Below are positions 9,911 through 19,400 of a DNA stretch of 64,000 bases, one piece after another. Each line of letters begins with the position of its first letter. Position 1 is the first letter of the stretch. Origin of the DNA: Neisseria perflava (lineage in GTDB: Bacteria; Pseudomonadota; Gammaproteobacteria; Burkholderiales; Neisseriaceae); NCBI RefSeq assembly GCF_002863305.2, contig NZ_CP136962.1, positions 62,001 through 126,000 on the forward strand, in the 5' to 3' direction. Both the position numbers and the translations under genes were made by a program. The notes under the pieces were generated by a model, which worked only from the letters and a program-made list of their open reading frames with translations, had not been told where the DNA came from and searched no databases.

Positions 9911-10482
9911 AACCATCCGCGTTTGTATAAGTAGGGATATGCGTGTTATTTCTATTATGTATTAAAAGCATATTGCCGATTTTATTGATAGCTTAAAAAC
10001 TAAATTATTTAAGCAAGTAGTTTTTCAATATCATTTCATTAAAGGCCGTCTGAAACATTTCAGACGGCCTTTTTCTTTCGTTTTTTAATAAACAATTCAT
10101 TTCAAATAATATTCCAAATAATTGGCATATAGTTTGCATGATTACTGTACTTGCTTATGACTTGTCAACGGAATACAACACACTGCTTATTAATAGAAAC
10201 ATGGCTGGAGCCCTTTTGATAATTGGTTTTTCTGGTTGAAAGTCGTAATTTTATTTAGAAATTAAAGATAATCGGTTGATATTTCTGACTAGCGGATATT
10301 TAGTAAGTATGAAATACTATTTCACTTCGAGATAGTAAAAGACCTAAATTTCGTCTCAAAGTGACAATAAACGTCAGCTTGAGATAAGCATTTTGCTGGG
10401 AAATCCTCCGCAATAGATTTTTAAAGTAGCGTCATGCTCACGCCTACGCTTTTACCCATCATAAAAAGAGAAAGACACACTA
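9911..10482. other. Intergenic region upstream of the adhesin
   Basis: The DUS terminator of yciO lies at 10041-10073. The remaining 400 bp is AT-rich and is the likely promoter and leader of the adhesin gene. An imperfect inverted repeat (CACTTCGAGA at 10323-10332, TCTCAAAGTG at 10354-10363, 9 of 10 paired) and a related TTGAGATAA at about 10379-10387 stand out. I see no homopolymer or short tandem repeat typical of phase variation, and no convincing -35/-10 pair. Confidence 0.5.
10041..10073 (+). terminator. DUS inverted-pair terminator of yciO
   Basis: AAAGGCCGTCTGAAA / TTTCAGACGGCCTTT with a tight loop and a T-rich tail (TTTTTC), about 130 bp after the gene end. Confidence 0.75.
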
Positions 10483-13400
10483 ATGAATAAGATATTTAAA
10501 GTCGTTTGGAACCGTACGATTCAATCTTTCGTTGTAACGTCCGAATTGGCCAAAGGCCGAGTGAAATCGTCTGCAGAACAAAACAGTACAGATGTATCTG
10601 CTGAATCCGGTAAAAATGGTATCGCGACAGTTTTCAGATTGACAGTAATTTCGGCAGCTCTTTTGGGTGCAGGTAATTCGTATGCGGCAACTGCGGGACG
10701 AGGACAAATTGCGGTTGATCCTCCGACCAGTGCTACTGCGGTCAGCGGTGCAACAGCGACCGGTATTGGTGCGCTGTCAATAGGAGCATCAGCCAATGCT
10801 ACGGCTAATGGTGCAGTTGCGGTAGGTACGAGTGCAAATGCAACACATAATAACAGCCTGGCCGTGGGTACCAATGCTAAAGCTACTCAAACTCATGCTG
10901 TTGCAATGGGTGCAGATACAAGTGCAAGTAGTTCATATGCAACAGCGATAGGTAAAAGTGCCAATGCTGTTTCTGCAGATTCAACAGCATTGGGTGCAGA
11001 TTCCAAAGCAAATGGTACGCAAGCGACAGCGGTAGGTAAGAATGCTCTTGCCAATAATACGAACACAACAGCATTGGGTAATTCGGCGCAAGCATTTGGT
11101 ATAGGCTCAATGGCTTTGGGCCAATCCAGCACATCAAGAGGTCAAGACGGCATTGCAATTGGCAGCGGCAGTCAGGCTGCAGCCAATGCGCAAAATGCCA
11201 TTGCAATCGGTACCAATGCAGTGGGTTATCAAAGTGAGTCTATTGCCATAGGTAATTCAGCCCAAGCTCAAACTGGAAATACCATTGCCATCGGTAAAAG
11301 TGCAGTGGCAAATTCTCCAGCTTCAGGTAATGCAGCATCAAGTGCTATTGCACTTGGTGCAGACGCGAATGCAACAGGACTTGGTACGATTGCTATTGGA
11401 CGTGCATCTGGGGTTCTTTCGCAAAATATTATGAATGTGAATGTAACTCACAATAATATTGCTATTGGTAATACGGCTCGAGTAGGCGATTCAAGTAGTT
11501 CTAAGATAACTCAGTCTATTGCTATTGGTTCAGGTAACCGTGTTGATCCACAGGGCAGACCTGAGGGTGCGTGGGCAAAGGGAGACCAATCTATTGCGGT
11601 TGGCGGCAATGTCTTGGCTAATGGTAATTCATCTGTTGCTATTGGTGGTGATGATTTAGATTCGGTAGGTGGTACTCGATATTCTGGCAATGCAACGGAT
11701 AAATTCATCAAATATAATGAAAAAGGTGCAAAGACCGGTGAATATACGCTGAACGGTAAAAGTCTGCGTGATATTTATAAAGAGATGACTGGTGATACGA
11801 TGAATCACGGTTCTTATGGTAATACTATTGCCGGTCAAGGTTCTGTTGCATTAGGTGTGCAGTCTAATTCATCTGCCGATTTGTCTCTGGCTATCGGTAC
11901 CAAATCTCAGGCCACTGCCTTTGGTGGTGTAGCTTTGGGTACAGGTGCGAAGGCTACTTTGCTGAACTCTGTGGCTTTGGGTACGGCTTCTAAAACCGAT
12001 AAAGAAGGTCAGGCATACGTTCAACGCGAAATTATGGGTGTAACCTACACTTGGGCAGGCGGTCAAACTACCGATGCCGGTGATGTTGTGTCTGTCGGTT
12101 CCAAAGGCTATGAACGCCAAATCATCAATGTATCCCCCGGCGATATTTCTGCTACTTCTACTGATGCCATCAACGGCTCTCAACTTTATGGTGTTTTGAG
12201 TGCAATTGAGCGTGTCCGCTATTTCTCTGTTAAGTCAGAAGAAGGCAAAACTGACGGTACGAAAAACTGGAACAATGATGGCGCAAAAGCAACCAATTCG
12301 ATTGCCATCGGACCGAATGCGGCAACAAGTACTGGTGCGACGGGTAGTGTTTCCTTGGGCTATAATGCCAACGTACTTGGTTCGTCTTCTGTTTCCGTTG
12401 GCCCAAATGCAACTGTAACTTCAGGAACTGTGGGAGCCGTGGCTTTAGGCTCTAATGCCAATTCCCGCGGTACAGGCTCTATTGCCATAGGTTTGAACAC
12501 AGAAAATGATCGCAATTACTCTATAGTCGTCGGTGCTCACAGTAGAGCCAACTACGAAAATGCAACTGTTGTCGGTGCAAGGGCAACGGCACAAAATAAC
12601 GGTACGGCAATGGGCTATTTGTCAAATGCAGTCGGTGATGATTCTGTTGCAATCGGTCATCAGGCGCAGACAACGCAAGCTTATTCTATCGCCATTGGTA
12701 AGCAGGCAAACAGTTCAGGCCTTTATTCCACTGCTATTGGTTCCTCAGCCCAAGCAACCGGACATAGTAGTTTTGCCGGTGGTAATAATGCAAAAGCAAC
12801 GGGAAGCGATTCAGTTGCGTTGGGTAATGGTGCGACAACTACGGTTGGTAGCTCTGTTGCTTTGGGCAATGGTGCTGTCGGTGCGGCCAATAATTTTGAC
12901 GCAACAGCTAAAAATGCCTCATTCAAAAACGATAGTGGCGCTGTGACCAATGTCAGCTATGCTGCTTCTTCATCTGCCAAAACAGGCGCAGTTTCTGTAG
13001 GCAGCACAGGTAATGAGCGCCAAATCCAGAATGTTGCTGCAGGCCGTATTTCCGCCACTTCAACCGATGCAGTTAATGGTAGCCAACTGTACACAGTGAT
13101 GAACAATGTTGGACACAATATCCAACAAAACGGTACAGACAAATCCCGTATCAACAACAACGGTACAGTCAACTACGCTAATGGCAACTTGACGACCGTT
13201 GCGGTCACCGATGGCGAGAATGCATCAAAAGTCCAAATCAACGTCACTCAAGGCACATTGTCTGTCAATAATAATGGCACAGTTTCCGCACCGACTGCCG
13301 GTGTGGCGACTACTGGTGATGTAGCCAATGCCATCAATAATGCCAAAACCACAACCAAGGTGGAGGCAGGCAATAACGCGCACGTTAATAAAACAACTTC

Positions 13401-16400
13401 AGGCAAAGAAACCACTTATACCGTCAGCGCAGATAAAGCAACGGTACAAGTTTCCAATGCTTTGAATTTGACCTCTAATACTACAACTGCATCCGATGGC
13501 GCAGTCACAACTAATTACAGTATCGATCTCGCTCAAAGCACTAAAGATAACATCCAAAAAGGCGTAGACGCCAAAACCACCGTTGACAACAAAGGCCTGA
13601 CCTTCAACGGCGATAACGGCAGCACCAATATCGAAAAACTCGGCTCCACCGTGACCGTTGCCGGCGACGACAACATCACCACCGAAGCCCAAGACGATAA
13701 AGTGACCGTTAAGCTGAACAAAAACCTGGTAGTGAACAGCGTCAAAGCCGGCGACACCACCGTGAACAACGACGGGGTGAAAGTAGGCGACGATGTCGCA
13801 TTGACCCAGGACGGCGTTAAAGCGGGCGATGTCAAACTGACCAAAGACGGTTTGAACAACGCCGGTAACAAGATTACCAACGTAGCCGCCGGTACCGACG
13901 ACACCGACGCGGTTAACTACGGTCAGTTGAAAGAGACCAACGCCAATGTGGCCAAAGGTCTGAACATTGCCGCCGACAACGGCAGCGACGACAACGTCCA
14001 ACTGGGCGAAACCGTTGCCTACCGCAGCAGCGACCGCAACATCGTCACCACCGTGTCCGACAACCAGATTGACTTCAAACTGGCCAAAGACATCACCGTT
14101 GACAGCGTCACCGCAGGCGACAGCAAACTGAATTCAGACGGCCTCACCATTACCGGTGGCCCGAGTGTGACCAAGTCAGGCATCAATGCCGCCGGCAACA
14201 AGATCACCAACGTAGCCGCCGGTACCGATGACGCCGACGCCGTCAACTACAGCCAGCTGAAACAGCAAAGTGCCGCAGCCCGTACCGAAGTTGCCGCCGG
14301 CACCAACATCAAAGACGTGGTGAAAACGACCGGTGCCAACGGCCAAGACATCTACACCGTCAACGCCAAAGGCACGACTGCGAGCGCAGGTTCCGACAAG
14401 TTGACCGTTACCGCCGCCACTGACAATGCCTCTAACGTGACTGACTACAGCATCGACTTGGCGCAAGACACCAAAAACGACATCCAAAAAGGTGTGGATG
14501 CCAAAAACACCGTTGACACCAAAGGCCTGACTTTCAACGGCGACAGCGGCAGCACCAATATCGAAAAACTCGGTTCTACCGTGACCGTTGCCGGCGACGA
14601 CAACATCACCACCGAAGCCCAAGACGATAAAGTGACCGTCAAGCTGAACAAAGACCTGGTGGTAGACAGCGTCAAAGCCGGCGACACCACCGTTAACAAC
14701 GACGGTGTGAAAGTCGCAGGCGGTCCTAGCCTGACCAAGTCCGGTATCGATGCCGCAGGCAACAAAGTGACCAACGTAGCCGACGGTGACCTCAATGCCA
14801 ACAGCAAAGACGCCGTCAACGGCAGCCAACTGTTTGCGACCAACCAAAACGTCGCCAACAACGCCGCCAATATCGCCAAAGGTCTGAACATTGCTGCCGA
14901 CAACGGTAACGACGACAACGTCCAACTGGGCGAAACCGTTGCCTACCGCAGCAGCGACCGCAACATCGTCACCACCGTGTCCGACAACCAGATTGACTTC
15001 AAACTGGCCAAAGACATCACCGTTGACAGCGTCACCGCAGGCGACAGCAAACTGAATTCAGACGGCCTCACCATTACCGGTGGCCCGAGTGTGACCAAGT
15101 CAGGCATCAATGCCGCCGGCAACAAGATCACCAACGTAGCCGCCGGTACCGATGACGCCGACGCCGTCAACTACAGCCAGCTGAAACAGCAAAGCGCCGC
15201 CGCCCGTACCGAAGTTGCCGCCGGCACCAACATCAAAGACGTGGTGAAAACGACAGGCGCCAACGGCCAAGACGTTTACACCGTCAACGCCAAAGGCACG
15301 ACTGCGAGCGCAGGTTCCGACAAAGTGACCGTCACTGCTTCAGCAGCAGACGCGAACAACGTGACCGACTACAGCATCGACTTGGCTGATAGCACCAAAG
15401 CCGACATCCAAAAAGGTGTGGATGCCAAAACCACCGTTGACACCAAAGGCCTGACCTTCAACGGCGACAGCGGCAGCACCAATATCGAAAAACTCGGTTC
15501 TACCGTGACCGTTGCCGGCGACGACAACATCACCACCGAAGCCCAAGACGATAAAGTGACCGTCAAGCTGAACAAAGACCTGGTGGTAGACAGCGTCAAA
15601 GCCGGCGACACCACCGTTAACAACGACGGTGTGAAAGTCGCAGGCGGTCCTAGCCTGACCAAGTCCGGTATCGATGCCGCAGGCAACAAAGTGACCAACG
15701 TAGCCGACGGTGACCTCAATGCCAACAGCAAAGACGCCGTCAACGGCAGCCAACTGTTTGCGACCAACCAAAACGTCGCCAACAATGCCGCCAACATCGC
15801 CAAAGGCATCAACTTCGGCGGTACCACCGGCAGCAACAACTACGCATTGGGCGACACCATCAATGTTAAAGGCGACAGCAACATCATCAGCGAAACCGTA
15901 GCCGGTGGTGCACAGTTGAAACTGGCCAAAGACATCACTGTTGACAGCGTCACCGCAGGCGACAGCAAACTGAATACAGACGGCCTCACCATCACCGGTG
16001 GCCCGAGTGTGACCAAGTCAGGCATCCATGCCGCCGGCAACAAGATCACCAACGTTGCCGCCGGTACCGATGACACCGACGCCGTCAACTACAGCCAGCT
16101 GAAACAGCAAAGTGCCGCAGCGCGTACCGAGGTTGCCGCCGGTACCAACATCAAAGACGTGGTTAAAACGACCGGTGCCAACGGCCAAGACATCTACACC
16201 GTCAACGCTAAAGGCACGACTGCGAGCGCCGGTTCGAGCAAATTGACCGTCACTGCCGCTGAAAAGGCCGACAACGTGACCGACTACAGCATCGACTTGG
16301 CTGATAGCACCAAAGACGACATCCAAAAAGGTGTGGATGCCAAAAACACCGTTGACACCAAAGGCCTGACCTTCAACGGCGACAGCGGCAGCACCAATAT

Positions 16401-19400
16401 CGAAAAACTCGGTTCTACCGTGACCGTTGCCGGCGACGACAACATCACCACCGAAGCCCAAGACGATAAAGTGACGGTTAAGCTGAACAAAGACCTGGTT
16501 GTAGACAGCGTCAAAGCTGGCGACACCACCGTGAACAACGACGGTGTGAAAGTCGCAGGCGGTCCTAGCCTGACCAAGTCCGGTATCGATGCCGCAGGCA
16601 ACAAAGTGACCAACGTGGACGACGGCGACCTCAATGCCAACAGCAAAGACGCCGTCAACGGCAGCCAACTGTTTGCGACCAACCAAAACGTAGCCAACAA
16701 TGCTGCGACTATCGCCAAAGGCATCAACTTCGGCGGTACGACCGGCAGCAACAACTACGCATTGGGCGACACCATCAACGTTAAAGGCGACAGCAACATC
16801 ATCAGCGAAACCGTAGCCGGTGGTGCACAGTTGAAACTGGCCAAAGACATCACTGTTGACAGCGTCACCGCAGGCGACAGCAAACTGAATACAGACGGCC
16901 TCACCATCACCGGTGGCCCGAGTGTGACCAAGTCAGGCATCGATGCCGCCGGCAACAAGATTACCAATGTTGCCGCCGGTACCGATGACACCGACGCCGT
17001 CAACTACAGCCAGCTGAAACAGCAAAGCGCCGCCGCCCGTACCGAAGTTGCCGCCGGTACCAACATCAAAGACGTGGTTAAAACGACCGGCGCCAACGGC
17101 CAAGACATCTACACCGTCAACGCCAAAGGCACGACTGCGAGCGCAGGTTCGAACAAAGTGACCGTCACTGCTTCAGCAGAAGACGCGAATAACGTGACCG
17201 ACTACAGCATCGACTTGGCGCAAGACACCAAAGACGACATCCAAAAAGGCGTGGATGCCAAAACCACCGTTGACACCAAAGGCCTGACCTTCAACGGCGA
17301 CAGCGGCAGCACCAATGTCGAAAAACTCGGCTCCACCGTGACCGTTGCCGGCGACGACAACATCACCACCGAAGCCCAAGACGATAAAGTAACCGTCAAG
17401 CTGAACAAAGACCTGGTTGTAGACAGCGTCAAAGCCGGCGACACCACCGTTAACAACGACGGTGTGAAAGTAGGCGACGATGTCGCATTGACCCAAGATG
17501 GCGTTAAAGCAGGCGATGTCAAACTGACCAAAGACGGTTTGAACAACGCCGGCAACAAAGTGACCAACGTAGCCGCCGGTACCGAAGATACCGACGCCGT
17601 TAACTACGGTCAGCTGAAAGAAACCAACGCTAACGTGGCCAAAGGTCTGAACATTGCCGCCGACAACGGTAACGACGACAACGTCCAACTGGGCGAAACC
17701 GTTGCCTACCGCAGCAGCGACAAAAACATCGTGACCACCGTGTCTGACAACCAGATTGACTTCAAACTGGCCAAAGACATCACCGTTGACAGCGTTACCG
17801 CAGGCGACAGCAAACTGAATACAGACGGCCTCACCATTACCGGTGGCCCAAGTGTGACCAAGTCAGGCATCGATGCCGCCGGCAACAAGATCACCAACGT
17901 TGCCCCGGGTACCGATGACACCGACGCCGTCAACTACAGCCAGCTGAAACAGCAAAGCGCCGCCGCCCGTACCGAGGTTGCAGCCGGTACCAACATCAAA
18001 GACGTGGTTAAAACGACCGGCGCCAACGGCCAAGACATCTACACCGTCAACGCCAAAGGCACGACTGCGAGCGCAGGTTCCGACAAAGTGACCGTTACCG
18101 CCGCCGCCGAGAATGCCGACAACGTGACCGACTACAGCATCGACTTGGCGCAAGACACCAAAGACGACATCCAAAAAGGTGTAGATGCCAAAACCACCGT
18201 TGACACCAAAGGCCTGACCTTCAACGGCGACAGCGGCAGCACCAATGTCGAAAAACTCGGCTCCACCGTGACCGTTGCCGGCGACGACAACATCACCACC
18301 GAAGCCCAAGACGATAAAGTAACCGTCAAGCTGAACAAAGACCTGGTGGTAGACAGCGTCAAAGCCGGCGACACCACCGTTAACAACGACGGTGTGAAAG
18401 TAGGCGACGATGTCGCATTGACCCAAGACGGCGTTAAAGCAGGCGATGTCAAACTGACCAAAGACGGTTTGAACAACGCCGGCAACAAAGTGACCAACGT
18501 AGCGGATGGCGACCTCAATGCCAACAGCAAAGACGCCGTCAACGGCAGCCAACTGTTTGCGACCAACCAAAACGTAGCCAACAACGCCGCCAATATCGCC
18601 AAAGGCATCAACTTCGGCGGTACCACCGGCAGCAACAACTACGCATTGGGCGACACCATCAATGTCAAAGGCGACAGCAACATCATCAGCGAAACCGTAG
18701 CCGGTGGTGCACAGCTGAAACTGGCCGATGTGTTGAATGTCGGTCAAGCGGCTCCGGTGAAAATCGATGGTGATAAAGGCGAAGTCAGCGGCTTGAGCAA
18801 TACGACTTTGGGCGGCAGCGACTTTGCCAAAGGCAAACGTGCGGCGACTGAAGAGCAGCTGAATGCAGCCCAAGATCAGTTGGTAAATGTATTGGGTGGC
18901 AATGCGGCCAATAATGGCGGCAACATCAGCATGACCGATATTGGCGGTACGGGTGAGAACAATATCCACGATGCAATCAAAGCCGTCAATGCAACTGCCA
19001 ATCTGCCTTTGACTTTCGGCGGCGACAGCGGCAAAGATGTTGAACGCAAACCGGGTACGAAGCTGAATATTGTTGGCGGTCAAACCGATGCAGCCAAACT
19101 TTCAGACGGCAATATCGGCGTTGTAGCGAATGGCTCTGATAAGTTGGAAGTCAAATTGGCTAAAGACTTGGCAGTTGACAGCGTGAAAGCCGGCGATACC
19201 ACAGTCAATACTGACGGCGTGAAAGTTGGTGATGTCAACCTGACTAAAGCCGGCTTGAACAACGGCGGCAACAAGATTACCAATGTTGCGGCTGGTACTG
19301 ATGACACTGATGCGGTGAATGTTGCTCAGTTGAACAAAGCTGCAGCTGCGGCTAAGACTGAAGTCGTTCAAGGCGATAATATCGTTGTGACTCAGGATGT

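Noticed and set aside
9911..10482. Phase-variable repeat tract upstream of the adhesin
   Set aside because: No homopolymer of nine or more bases and no short tandem repeat like the TAAA repeats of nadA is present.
13561..18725. Repeat array considered as CRISPR
   Set aside because: Units of about 0.9 kb are coding and in frame; there are no short repeats with unique spacers and no cas genes.
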